Below the pieces are notes generated by a model that worked only from the letters and a program-made list of their open reading frames with translations, was not told where the DNA came from and made no database searches. A stretch of DNA of 64,000 bases from a virus, in IMG/VR virus record IMGVR_UViG_3300049719_000225, positions 1-64,000 of that record, one strand, 5' to 3'. Shown here piece by piece: positions 42,617-50,958 of the stretch. Numbering within the stretch: position 1 is the first letter of the stretch; each line of letters begins with the position of its first letter. The translations under genes were made by a program, and so were the position numbers.

Positions 42617-43078
42617 ATGAGCCATATTGAAAAATGCTCGGTGGTCATCACCGACCTAAAAGCGCTGAAGGCGGCGTGCGAGACCCTCGGTCTCACACTG
42701 TCAGAGGGACAGAAAAAGTTCGTTGGCTACTACGGTGCCAAGAACCCATGCCAGCACGCCATCAAGGTGCCTGGCGTGTCGTGGGAGGTTGGCCTGCTCT
42801 CGGCTGACACGGAGGGCAACAAGGTGAAGGGCTGGACAACGGCCTTCGATCCGTTTGGCACGCAGGGCCAGACCATCGCCTCCAAGCTGTGCAAGAAGCA
42901 CGGCGAGCAGTACGGCCAGCCCGTGTACAAGCACAAGGACGGCACGCACCACTGCGAGACGCTGATGAACCAGTACTCGCTGGAGGTTCTGAAGGCGAAG
43001 GCCCGTGCGAAGGGCTACCAGTTCAAGCAGACCACCGTGGACGGCAAGATCAAGCTGCAGGTGACCCTCGGCAACTAA
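42617..43078 (+). CDS. DUF1257 / Ycf35-like protein, second copy
   Basis: 153 residues (MSHIEKCSVVITDLKALKAA, LGLTLSEGQKKF, YSLEVLKAKARAKGYQFK). It is a paralogue of the preceding gene, with near-identical C-terminal 35 residues and a 30-base identical stretch near the end. The middle differs (GYYGAKNPCQHAIKVPG, VYKHKDGTHHCETL), with His and Cys residues that might bind a metal. It is probably transcribed both from the operon promoter and from its own. Confidence 0.8.
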   Translation: MSHIEKCSVVITDLKALKAACETLGLTLSEGQKKFVGYYGAKNPCQHAIKVPGVSWEVGLLSADTEGNKVKGWTTAFDPFGTQGQTIASKLCKKHGEQYGQPVYKHKDGTHHCETLMNQYSLEVLKAKARAKGYQFKQTTVDGKIKLQVTLGN

Positions 43079-43106
43079 CCCCCAACCTCTCAAATCCAAA
43101 AAACAC

Positions 43107-43319
43107 ATGACAACCTTCGGCACACCCAAAAAGACCATCACCTTCACCATCGAAGACGGGGAGGTCACCTCTGAGGCCCACGGCTTCACGGGCAAGGCCT
43201 GCGAGGCCGCGACCAAGTTCTTCACCGATGCTCTCGGCGGCAAGACCACCAAGAAGACGTTCAAGCCCGAGTACTACAAGACCGAGAAGTCCTTCGCTTC
43301 TCAGACGGCGGGGAACTGA
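43107..43319 (+). CDS. DUF2997-like small protein
   Basis: 70 residues: KKTITFTIEDGEVTSEAHGF, TGKACEAATKFF, ALGGKTTKKTFKPEYYKT. This is the DUF2997 layout (short beta hairpin with dG.v..e..Gf.G..C, then lG... and K.EYY). DUF2997 genes travel with DUF1257 and ATPase genes in other genomes. It starts after the A-rich leader CCAAAAAACACAT without a Shine-Dalgarno site. The role is unknown. Confidence 0.8.
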   Translation: MTTFGTPKKTITFTIEDGEVTSEAHGFTGKACEAATKFFTDALGGKTTKKTFKPEYYKTEKSFASQTAGN

Positions 43320-43322
43320 ACC

Positions 43323-43589
43323 ATGAGCCGCATCGCCGTATTCTCCATCGAAGACGGGGAGGTCACCGCACTGGCTGGTGGCCCCCTGTCACTGGCCGAC
43401 ATGGGCCAACGCTCCACCGAGCGGGCTTCCCACCTTGAGTTCAATGCCGACCTTGGCGTTGGAGGCGAGTGGGAGGTCACCGACCACAAGACGGGAGTCC
43501 TCCTGTTCACCCACGCCGACTACGACGTGGCCCTGCAGTGGGAGGCCGACCACTACAACCAGTTGCTTCTGGAAGGAGGTGCGTCATGA
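43323..43589 (+). CDS. Small protein sharing DUF2997-type N-terminus
   Basis: 88 residues. The first 20 (MSRIAVFSIEDGEVTALAGG) parallel the DUF2997 protein just upstream, and 23 bases (43147-43169 and 43345-43367) are identical between the genes, so a partial duplication seems likely. The rest (WEVTDHKTGVLLFTHADYDV) is unrelated to DUF2997. It is coupled to the SWIM gene by ATGA. Confidence 0.6.
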   Translation: MSRIAVFSIEDGEVTALAGGPLSLADMGQRSTERASHLEFNADLGVGGEWEVTDHKTGVLLFTHADYDVALQWEADHYNQLLLEGGAS

Positions 43590-43939
43590 GTCTCGCTGGC
43601 CACCTTTCCTCCGACGAACTGGTCATCAAGCCCGGCGGCGTCTATCAGGGCAAGACGATTGCCTGGACGTGGCCGTTCAATTCGCAGACCAACCCCGACA
43701 GGAGCTACAGGTGCCTCCTCTTCGAGGACGGTTCCCTGACGTGCAACTGCCCAGGCTGGGCCAAGCGGGTGGTGAACGGCGTGCGTGAGTGCAAGCACAC
43801 GCAGTTCGTCGCCTCGTCGCTTGAGATGGTCCAGAACGGAGGCGCATTCGTTGAGAGCATGGCCCCCGCTCAGAAGGCGATGTTTGTAACCGCCAAGGAC
43901 AACTGGAGCCGCAGCCGTCGCAGGTTCAACTTCGACTAG
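43586..43939 (+). CDS. SWIM zinc-finger protein
   Basis: 117 residues from ATG 43586. The centre reads SYRCLLFEDGSLTCNCPGWA and, after a short insert, ECKHTQFV: CxC...CxH, the SWIM zinc-binding signature, on a beta hairpin. The C-terminus is basic (NWSRSRRRFNFD). It is the last gene of the operon, just before a strong terminator. SWIM domains mediate nucleic-acid or protein binding; a recruiter for the ATPase complex is a reasonable but untested idea. Confidence 0.75.
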   Translation: MSLAGHLSSDELVIKPGGVYQGKTIAWTWPFNSQTNPDRSYRCLLFEDGSLTCNCPGWAKRVVNGVRECKHTQFVASSLEMVQNGGAFVESMAPAQKAMFVTAKDNWSRSRRRFNFD

Positions 43940-44021
43940 ACTTTGGGATGGTATGGTGCGCAGGGAGATCCTGCGACAGGGGGTTTGGACCAGTGTTTTC
44001 CCCCACATGAAATCCCTCCCG

Positions 44022-44057
44022 AGCGCCCCGCCGATAATCGGCGGGGCGCTTTCTTTT
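44022..44057 (+). terminator. Strong intrinsic terminator of the Ycf46/Ycf35-like operon
   Basis: AGCGCCCCGCCGA / TCGGCGGGGCGCT, a 13-bp perfect stem with loop TAA, followed by TTCTTTT. It ends at the stop codon of the convergent structural gene. The 110 bases before it (43940-44055) hold no gene. Confidence 0.92.
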
Positions 44058-46650
44058 ACTGGATCGACACTGAGAGCACGTTCACCATCGTGCCTGCAGC
44101 GGCAGTGACGACTGGCAGTATCTGGCTCATCGTGCTGGACGTGGCAAACACCTGAGTCTGCGTCAACGTGTAGGTGACGACGCCTCCCGGCACTGTGGTG
44201 GTCATCAGGTTCACAGTCACCGTGTAGGTGTTGTTCGCGAGCAGGTTGTTCATCCACACCGTGAGCGTGATGAACTGAATGTTGTAGCCGCCTCCAGGCC
44301 CCGTGTTCAGGAGGTTGTACGACGTGAAGGCCCCTGCCTGTTGAGGCAGGTTCACTATCGATCCAGTGCCCACTGAGGATCCAGTGCTGGTAAGATTCGT
44401 GATGCTGACGCCGCCTGTCGCAGGGTTCGTGACCGTGAACGTGAAGTTCGGCGAGATGAGCGCTGCCCCTGTCTGTTGCGCAGCCGCACGGGTGACTGTT
44501 GGCCAGAAATCTGGACCAGCTACGAGACAGCCGAAGTCAATCATCCATGGCTGACACACCCGCAACGCCGGTGTCAGGAGCGGCGTGGCATAGGTGGCAA
44601 GGATCGTGCCCGTGCCATCCGAGGTAGGTACGAGACCCGCAGGCACGAGTGCAGGACGACCGAGGTCTCCCGGTCCTGCGGCTTGGAAGGCTTGGAACAG
44701 GCGCACCTCGGCCAACGAAATGGCGTTTAGCCAGCGTTGATTGGCGTTGCTGTCCCACACATAGCCGTAGGTTGGGTCTGGGGTGCGAATCTCTGAAACG
44801 GCATTGTTCACCTGCGACCAGGAGTTTTTAACCGAGTCGAGTGCCAGTGAGAGAAGGGACCGCTTGTGCCGCTCGTAAAGGTAGGCGTTTTGGATCGGCG
44901 TGGTGCCCTGGTAGGCGCGGATGTCGAAGCCATAGATGTAAAGGCAGATCCCCTGGGAGCCGAACCAGTTCAGCGTGAGGGCGGGCACGATCTGTTGCGC
45001 TGTGTTGTAGACATCGAGCCAGACGCAATCCATCCGCTCAGGAATGCCTGCAAACTGCGAGGTGAAACTGTTCACGGGTCCGAGGGCTGCCCCGATGCTG
45101 TAGTTCACCGGCGTGTTGACCGGCAACACCGTCGTCACTTGCAGCTCCTCAATGGTAAGTTGAGCCCCAGCGTTGCCGTACCACGTCACCGTCACCGTGC
45201 CCGGCTGGCCTGAGGTGGACAGCTGAACAGGGGGCGTCATCACCGCCGTTCCCGGCACCTGTCCGAACGACCATGCACCGGAGTACACCACGTTGGCGTT
45301 GTAGCTCACCTGAACCTGAAACGACGTGGTCGGGTTCACGAGGTCCGTGATGCTGAAGGATAGGAGAATGCCTCCAGAAGGGGCGGCGAATGACCAGCTG
45401 ATGCTGCCTGCGGCGGTGAGGGTGGCCGACGTGGGGAAGAGCACCGAGGGACAGGTGATGCCTGCTGTATTCTGATAGCCGAAGATGTTCAGAATGCGGC
45501 TCGGCTTGACGAGGAAGCCTATCCGTATCGGGCCGGGTGGGATCACACAGGGCACGGAAAACTGGAGCGTTCCGGGCGTGGTGATGAGCGCTGAATTGGG
45601 CTGCCACAGGCCACCAGCCGTGATGTTGTTTTCAGGGGCGATGGTGTTGTAGATGAGGTTGTCCCTCCAGTTGCGCACGACAAGACGCGCGCTTTTCTGG
45701 CGGTAAAACGCAGAGTCCGACGCACTCGGCACCTGATACTGGAGCTGCACGATTCCCCCATCCGGCGTCACGAATGTGGGCGTAACAGGCACACCTGTCG
45801 TTGACGGCCCCACCATCTCATCCTGCCAAGTGATGCTGCCCTGAGGCGGGTTGTAAATGATCTGTCCTGCAGTGCCCTGAAGCAGGGGCCACGACGCCCA
45901 AACCCGTTGCGACGGCGTGGAACTTACGAGTTGGTACACCTCAGGTTCCGATACGTTTGTATCCGGGCTCACAGTGAGCACAAGCAGACGACTGGCGAAA
46001 CTCCAGACTCGGTCGATGTTGTAGCGGATGTTTGCCACGTATGCCGCGAGCGTGTTATCCCTATCCGCTAGCGCCTGGTCCGGCGTCTTGAAGAGCGCCA
46101 CGTTCAGGGGATAGCCCTGACTCACGGTCTGAGTGGAGAAGTTACCCGCGGCGAGAGACCACGCCTCATTTATCGAGGTGGGAAGAAGGGGAGGAGGGGA
46201 AAGGATGCCTGTGGCAAACTGTTTCGTGGCCAGATAGAGCCAAGTGTAGATCAGGAGATCCCGAGCGTAGAGCATCTCATCTGCCGTGACGGCATCCGAT
46301 CCAGGGGAGCCCGCGGGAACGCTCTGGTTGTCCACATGCGTGACGTTTCCAGGGCTTGAGTAGGCTGCCCCAAGTAGGTCAACGGAGAGGTCCTGCAACG
46401 TTCCCACAGGATCACCTGCAACACGCGGATAGGGCACGGAGATGCCCCAGATGTCGCCGCAGGCACTGGCCACCTCTGCAATGGTCACTGCGAGGATCAG
46501 GTCTCGATAGGATAGGTTTCCATCTCTCTGAGCAAAGGGTAGAGTTGAGAAATCGGCAGCCGGATTGACGTACGGCAGCGTCGAGCCTGGTTGCTGCGCA
46601 TTGAACCACCAGAGGTAGTTGTACTTCGGCAATGGGAACGCGGAATACAT
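44056..46650 (-). CDS. Large virion structural protein
   Basis: 864 residues from ATG 46650, which overlaps the upstream stop (TGATG). An upstream GTG at 46668 is possible. Rich in Thr, Ser, Asn, Pro, Gly and Tyr, with long beta stretches (FQVQVSYNANVVYSGAWSFG, GTVTVTWYGNAGAQLTIEEL). No enzyme motif is visible. Size and composition fit a baseplate, tail-tip or decoration protein. It belongs to a minus-strand operon with small paralogous proteins and a gp53-like baseplate gene, supporting a baseplate location. Confidence 0.6.
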   Translation of the reverse strand: MYSAFPLPKYNYLWWFNAQQPGSTLPYVNPAADFSTLPFAQRDGNLSYRDLILAVTIAEVASACGDIWGISVPYPRVAGDPVGTLQDLSVDLLGAAYSSPGNVTHVDNQSVPAGSPGSDAVTADEMLYARDLLIYTWLYLATKQFATGILSPPPLLPTSINEAWSLAAGNFSTQTVSQGYPLNVALFKTPDQALADRDNTLAAYVANIRYNIDRVWSFASRLLVLTVSPDTNVSEPEVYQLVSSTPSQRVWASWPLLQGTAGQIIYNPPQGSITWQDEMVGPSTTGVPVTPTFVTPDGGIVQLQYQVPSASDSAFYRQKSARLVVRNWRDNLIYNTIAPENNITAGGLWQPNSALITTPGTLQFSVPCVIPPGPIRIGFLVKPSRILNIFGYQNTAGITCPSVLFPTSATLTAAGSISWSFAAPSGGILLSFSITDLVNPTTSFQVQVSYNANVVYSGAWSFGQVPGTAVMTPPVQLSTSGQPGTVTVTWYGNAGAQLTIEELQVTTVLPVNTPVNYSIGAALGPVNSFTSQFAGIPERMDCVWLDVYNTAQQIVPALTLNWFGSQGICLYIYGFDIRAYQGTTPIQNAYLYERHKRSLLSLALDSVKNSWSQVNNAVSEIRTPDPTYGYVWDSNANQRWLNAISLAEVRLFQAFQAAGPGDLGRPALVPAGLVPTSDGTGTILATYATPLLTPALRVCQPWMIDFGCLVAGPDFWPTVTRAAAQQTGAALISPNFTFTVTNPATGGVSITNLTSTGSSVGTGSIVNLPQQAGAFTSYNLLNTGPGGGYNIQFITLTVWMNNLLANNTYTVTVNLMTTTVPGGVVTYTLTQTQVFATSSTMSQILPVVTAAAGTMVNVLSVSIQ

Positions 46651-47093
46651 CAGAGATGGATGAGCCACGCTCCTGATACGCTCACGTAAACAGGAGGATT
46701 GTTCAGGTTGTTGACCACGAATACGCCGTAGGTGTCGGGCTGATCAAGGGGCCACACCTGGGCTGGAGGGAACACGCCCACCGTACCTGGGATGTCCACG
46801 CCCACGTACGCCAGTGGCTCTCCCGGAGGTCCAGCTAGGAGATCAGCTCTGCTTCCGTACAAGCCCGCATACACCGAGTTGTAGGTCGGGTTGTTTTTCA
46901 TGGGTGGGGCCGATAGCACCAACATGCGGATGAGGTGCACACTGAGCCAGGAGAGCGTGGCCCTCTGACCCTGTGCCAGCTGAAGCATGGTCACAGTCTG
47001 CTCAACACCTGGTTCGAGCATTGTCTCTGGCAGATTGAAGGGCACCCACAGGTATCGCCCGAGATCGTCCTCGGTTATGAATTGGGAAGACAT
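46650..47093 (-). CDS. Virion-region protein, paralogue of 47596-48114 product
   Basis: 147 residues from ATG 47093 (MSSQFITEDDLGRYLWVPFN). It shares its layout with the 172-residue protein upstream: LP-E-x(2)-EP near the start, a Leu-rich strand (RATLSWLSVHLIRMLVLS versus FTLTWLQMNLLSFL), then a YVG(L/V) segment. The two are probably duplicates separated by the HNH gene. A baseplate or decoration role is likely from context. Confidence 0.55.
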   Translation of the reverse strand: MSSQFITEDDLGRYLWVPFNLPETMLEPGVEQTVTMLQLAQGQRATLSWLSVHLIRMLVLSAPPMKNNPTYNSVYAGLYGSRADLLAGPPGEPLAYVGVDIPGTVGVFPPAQVWPLDQPDTYGVFVVNNLNNPPVYVSVSGAWLIHL

Positions 47094-47599
47094 GGTTGTT
47101 TCTGTTGCAACATGCGCCGATACGTCCTGATGCTGTGACAGTTTGCACATACTAAGTCACATTTCGCTATCTCCTCTTCTATCCTTTTGATACTATGGCT
47201 TTTTGCACGACTTTCTGATAGCTCAAAACTCTTGTCCCTCTTATGGTCAAAGTGCATCACGTAAAACGGATAGCGGGTGTTACAGTCTGTACAGGGTTTG
47301 TCTTTCTGAGATCGTATGAAATCTCGCTTCTTTTCCTGACATCGTTTGACGGCTAGTCGTTTTACCTGCGGGTTTCTGGCAGTGCTAAGTCTTCCACGAA
47401 CCCGACCAAATTCCTTGCAGGCTTCACAGCGACACCGATGTCTAAGATATTCATTTTCAGTCCCATGCTTTGGAGGAGAACGCCTGACGCCTTTCTCAGG
47501 GCCACTCTTCAAAAAAGGCACGGATTCTCCAGCGATACGACGCCTGTAACGCTTCATCGTCTCTCTCTGTGCTACGTGCAGGGAATCAGAAAAGATCAT
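47075..47599 (-). CDS. Free-standing HNH endonuclease
   Basis: 174 residues from ATG 47599, overlapping the upstream stop (ATGA). It has a basic N-terminus with a zinc-binding HRCRCEACKEFGRVRG. The HNH core is PCTDCNTRYPFYVMHFDHKR, then EEEIAKCDLVCANCHSIRTY: the C..C...DH...C..CH pattern of phage HNH nucleases. It lies between two structural paralogues, with an 18-base overlap at its 3' end. AT-rich against its neighbours. Confidence 0.88.
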   Translation of the reverse strand: MIFSDSLHVAQRETMKRYRRRIAGESVPFLKSGPEKGVRRSPPKHGTENEYLRHRCRCEACKEFGRVRGRLSTARNPQVKRLAVKRCQEKKRDFIRSQKDKPCTDCNTRYPFYVMHFDHKRDKSFELSESRAKSHSIKRIEEEIAKCDLVCANCHSIRTYRRMLQQKQPCLPNS

Positions 47600-48114
47600 G
47601 CGGGACCCAGGCTCATCACGATCTGTCCAGTCACCGTAAGGCGCAGCGACCAGGTGGTGGTGTTGTTGCAGATCACGAAGCTGTACGGGCCAGCAGCCGA
47701 GTAGGTGGCTGGTGTCGTAGACCTGGCGGCGTAGAGTGGCGGCGTATTGGTCGTGGCTGAGCCGATGATGAGCGGATTTTCCTGAGCCGCCTGGGTATTT
47801 GGGGACACCAGTGCGTTGAAATTGTAGTAGAGACCCACGTAGGCCAGCCCATAACCTGGAGTGACGAGTGTGGCATCGCTTGTAGGGAATACGCACACGC
47901 CGTCCACAGGAGAAATGCTGGCTGTATCAGCTGTGGTAGAGTTGTCGAGAAAGCTCAGCAGGTTCATTTGGAGCCACGTAAGTGTGAACGACTGGGCTGA
48001 CGAAAGGACGGTGGAACTTACCACAAGCCACTGTTCTGGCTCTATTTCCGTGAGAGGCAGGCTTACGGGAAGTGGGATCAGGCTCTCGTATTGAGTGCTG
48101 GTGACGTAGCTCAT
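47596..48114 (-). CDS. Virion-region protein, paralogue of 46650-47093 product
   Basis: 172 residues (YESLIPLPVSLPLTEIEPEQ, FTLTWLQMNLLSFLDNS, then a Thr/Asn-rich beta part ending MSLGPA). No enzymatic motif. See the 46650-47093 entry for the shared pattern. It lies between a baseplate wedge-like gene and an HNH insertion. Confidence 0.55.
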   Translation of the reverse strand: MSYVTSTQYESLIPLPVSLPLTEIEPEQWLVVSSTVLSSAQSFTLTWLQMNLLSFLDNSTTADTASISPVDGVCVFPTSDATLVTPGYGLAYVGLYYNFNALVSPNTQAAQENPLIIGSATTNTPPLYAARSTTPATYSAAGPYSFVICNNTTTWSLRLTVTGQIVMSLGPA

Positions 48115-48118
48115 GAAA

Positions 48119-48481
48119 TTATCGGTTTAGGCCTGTGGGTGAGAAACGGACCTGTACGCCCGTCTGGAAATCCAACAGGGGATCCAGGAATTGGGAAAGG
48201 TCAGCGAGCAGCCACCAAAGAGCGGGATCACCCTGGTAGAAATTGCTGATCGTGTCGGGACGATTGGACGTGGCCATCGTGACATTGACCAGGCGGTCGC
48301 TGTTTTGGGCCACGGCCTGAATCCTGAGCCCGAAGACCAGGTTTCCGTCCGATGGGTTGGTGTAGATGGGCGTGAGCTGATAGGCCGAGTCGTTGGCCAG
48401 CGTCACCGTGCTCGTGGATGGCGTTGCTACGGCCTGCAGGGTGGTGCTGCTGTTGACGGTTGAACTGCTGCTAGTGGCCAT
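48119..48481 (-). CDS. Baseplate wedge protein gp53-like
   Basis: 120 residues. The second half reads VTMATSNRPDTISNFYQGDP, ALWWLLADLSQFLDPL, TGVQVRFSP. This fits the LysM-like pattern of T4 gp53-type wedge proteins (rpD.ia..yGdp..wW.ia..N.i.dp...l..G..l.iP). The first 50 residues are Ser/Thr-rich. GGAGG lies about 20 bases upstream of the ATG. Divergent from the gene at 48621. Confidence 0.65.
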   Translation of the reverse strand: MATSSSSTVNSSTTLQAVATPSTSTVTLANDSAYQLTPIYTNPSDGNLVFGLRIQAVAQNSDRLVNVTMATSNRPDTISNFYQGDPALWWLLADLSQFLDPLLDFQTGVQVRFSPTGLNR

Positions 48482-48620
48482 AACATAAGTACGGTCGAGG
48501 CCCTCCTGCGAAATTCTTCCATTTTTTGGTTTACAGAAGTTATCATCGTGTTCTCTTCAACGTTCAGAGAATCTGCCGGGGAGAGGCAGTGGTACGTTGC
48601 CCGGCCGCAGTGTCACCCCC

Positions 48621-49727
48621 ATGTCCATCTTCATTCCGCCTGCTCGTATTCGTCACGAAGACGAACTCTTCATCAACTCGCTCGCGCTCCAGTATCGCGA
48701 CTCCTTCTGGGATCACGAGACGCTTCGCAGCATCTCCGCCGACGCCCTCCGCATGATTCGGCACCTCGCTTCGAGGTACTCCGACCCTACCTGCATGGAG
48801 CTGAACGCCGAGGAGCTGGAGGCCGAGGGCAGGCGGAAATTCATCGAGCAGGTCACCGTCGTAAAAGTATTGACGGGTCTGCCCCAACGGTTACACATTG
48901 GTGATCTCGTGGTCTCCTTCAACGGTGCTCCCGTGTCGGATACGTCACAGTTGGCTAGAGAGATAGGCAGGTGCGCACCGAGGTCCGAGGCCGTAATCGA
49001 GTATTTGCGTTGGCCCAAAACCAGAAAAAACGAGGAAGAGGACAAGGAAGACAACAAGCCGAAAATGATGAAGGCTGGGGCCATAAAGTTCACGCTGGGC
49101 GACGAGGATGGGAAAGCTACCGTCTCCGGTGTCACGTTCAAGGAGATGGATGATGACACACGCTGGACAGGCCTGTCCGTCGAGAATTTCAACCCCTATG
49201 CCGCCGTTGTGGACGATGTGGATTCAGACGATTCACTGGTTTGTGGACGTGCTCCGAGGCCGCCCACGAGGGTCGAACTCTTCAGCTGGTTGAAGTGTTG
49301 CGCCAACAACCACATTCGGGGCATCGTCCATCGTTGTCGGTTCACTGTGAGGCGCACGGGACGCCGGGTGCCGTCCAAGGACAGCAATGTGGACTGGAAC
49401 AGATCGTTCAAGCCTGAGGTGAGTCTGGAGGCGGCCTCGGAGGACGAGTTCATGAACAGGGCCGTGGAACGGGCGGCCAGCGTGTGGGACTCCCATGCGG
49501 TGCAGGAGTTCGATGAGGATATGGGGGCGTCGAGGTACGCCTACCGCAGTTTCTCCCATCCTTCCAATTCCAATCTTACTATCAAACTCATCAGTTTACA
49601 TCTGCGTCTTCTACCAAATGATCTCGTCTCTATCGACAACTGCGCCTACCTCAACCTCCTCGCCGACCATTACCGTGAAAACGGATGCTCGGTCAGGTAC
49701 ACTTACACGCCACAGGCATCCGCATAG
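48621..49727 (+). CDS. PDZ-like domain protein, function unknown
   Basis: 368 residues from ATG 48621. A helical opening (FINSLALQYRDSFWDHETLR) is followed at about residues 80-130 by a PDZ-like stretch (VLTGLPQRLHIGDLVVSFNG, then VSDTSQLAREIGR). There is an acidic linker and a C-terminal part with ELFSWLKCCANNHIRGIVHR, then FTVRRTGRR, which could be a nucleic-acid-binding or sigma-like helical region (very weak). A small hairpin CTGCC/GGCAG lies at 48573-48589 upstream. A protease domain is not present. Confidence 0.55.
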   Translation: MSIFIPPARIRHEDELFINSLALQYRDSFWDHETLRSISADALRMIRHLASRYSDPTCMELNAEELEAEGRRKFIEQVTVVKVLTGLPQRLHIGDLVVSFNGAPVSDTSQLAREIGRCAPRSEAVIEYLRWPKTRKNEEEDKEDNKPKMMKAGAIKFTLGDEDGKATVSGVTFKEMDDDTRWTGLSVENFNPYAAVVDDVDSDDSLVCGRAPRPPTRVELFSWLKCCANNHIRGIVHRCRFTVRRTGRRVPSKDSNVDWNRSFKPEVSLEAASEDEFMNRAVERAASVWDSHAVQEFDEDMGASRYAYRSFSHPSNSNLTIKLISLHLRLLPNDLVSIDNCAYLNLLADHYRENGCSVRYTYTPQASA

Positions 49728-50958
49728 CGAGTCTCCGGAAGCAGTCCTGGCGGATTTGGAGTTCTTGGTCTACCATCAACTCACGAACCCAAACCCGCAG
49801 GCATGCACGCTTGCGGAGATCGACAGTTTTCGCGGGAGAAAATCCAAGGGTCCCATCAAGGTGGACATCACTGAGGACAATCTCGCGGATGGCCTGGGGA
49901 TGCCCCGTGAACTTTTTCACCAGGTGCGCTCAGGCATAAAGGAGAAAATCGCCCACCACATGACACTCCAACCACACGAACAGGCCCACCACACAGCAGT
50001 AATGGCCCTTGAAAGGCTCTTCGAGGTGCACGTACCCAGGCTCATCGAGCCCATTGTCGTCCGTCGCATCTTCACGATGAAGGCCCGTGCCGACTACAAG
50101 AAGATCATCAACGGATGGACGGACCCAGGTACTGGCGTTCATTTGTCGTTCGAGCAGATCTCGGACCTGTTGCGGACGGTGGGGGCCAAGCCCCCGGTCA
50201 TGGACGCCAATCAGACCACGCTCGCTTGTTTCGGTATTCTTTGGGAGGCGAACAACAATGCCTGCCGCAACTGTGACCTCTTTGCATCCTGCAACGCCGA
50301 GGCAGCCACACTCGGGCTGGCCATCCCCATGACATCGACCACTGCTAGCGTACTAGACAAGGGCGGATTCAACCTGTCACCGAAGCTGTTGCCCGCCGTA
50401 GCCAAGGTGCGCACCGCCCACAAGACAGACGAGAGCGCCCGGCCCCAGCTCTCAACCAAGACCGACAAGCCCGTAACCTCTTCCCTCGCCGAGGAGGAGA
50501 TGGTGAACTACCTGGAGAAGAATTTCTGGGGGTTCAACTGCTTCATCTACAAGTACTACACGCACAGAGGCGACACGAGCATGAACAAGGGTACCAGCTA
50601 CCTGTTCTGGCTTGGCCGCCTTCTGGACGGAAAACGCACGAAGCGCACCGAGGACGGTGGTCAGCTCAGGCTCGCATTCATTCCGCCCAACAAACCGGAG
50701 GTGAAGGAGCCGCAGGAGGGCGAGTCGCTGCCCCCACCCCCACCCTATCCGCCCGCCTGGTGGCTGGAAATGCGTTCCAAACTGGAGAAAATAGGCGGCA
50801 GCTACTATCTTCCCTTGAACTGCGAGTACAGCACACTGGTGGAGCTGTGCGAGAAACAGGCTCAATGCAGGCCTTCCCACGTTGAGTCCAGGCCTCCCCG
50901 GCCCAAGAAACCGAAGAAGGCCAAGTCCCTATGCCCGAAACCTCCGTCCTCGACCTGA
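49675..50958 (+). CDS. Cys-cluster protein, unknown function
   Basis: About 427 residues from GTG 49675 (53-base overlap with the upstream gene; the start is uncertain). It contains NNACRNCDLFASCNAEAATL, a C-x2-C-x5-C cluster that could hold an Fe-S or zinc site. Near the end is NFWGFNCFIYKYYTHRGDTS, then KGTSYLFWLGRLLDG. Pro-rich tail. I do not recognise the family. Confidence 0.55.
   Translation: MKTDARSGTLTRHRHPHSESPEAVLADLEFLVYHQLTNPNPQACTLAEIDSFRGRKSKGPIKVDITEDNLADGLGMPRELFHQVRSGIKEKIAHHMTLQPHEQAHHTAVMALERLFEVHVPRLIEPIVVRRIFTMKARADYKKIINGWTDPGTGVHLSFEQISDLLRTVGAKPPVMDANQTTLACFGILWEANNNACRNCDLFASCNAEAATLGLAIPMTSTTASVLDKGGFNLSPKLLPAVAKVRTAHKTDESARPQLSTKTDKPVTSSLAEEEMVNYLEKNFWGFNCFIYKYYTHRGDTSMNKGTSYLFWLGRLLDGKRTKRTEDGGQLRLAFIPPNKPEVKEPQEGESLPPPPPYPPAWWLEMRSKLEKIGGSYYLPLNCEYSTLVELCEKQAQCRPSHVESRPPRPKKPKKAKSLCPKPPSST

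Noticed and set aside
48530-48557. TTTACA box upstream of the PDZ-like gene as a promoter
   Set aside because: The upstream T-rich stretch is similar, but the sequence at the expected -10 position is TCTCTT; too weak to annotate.
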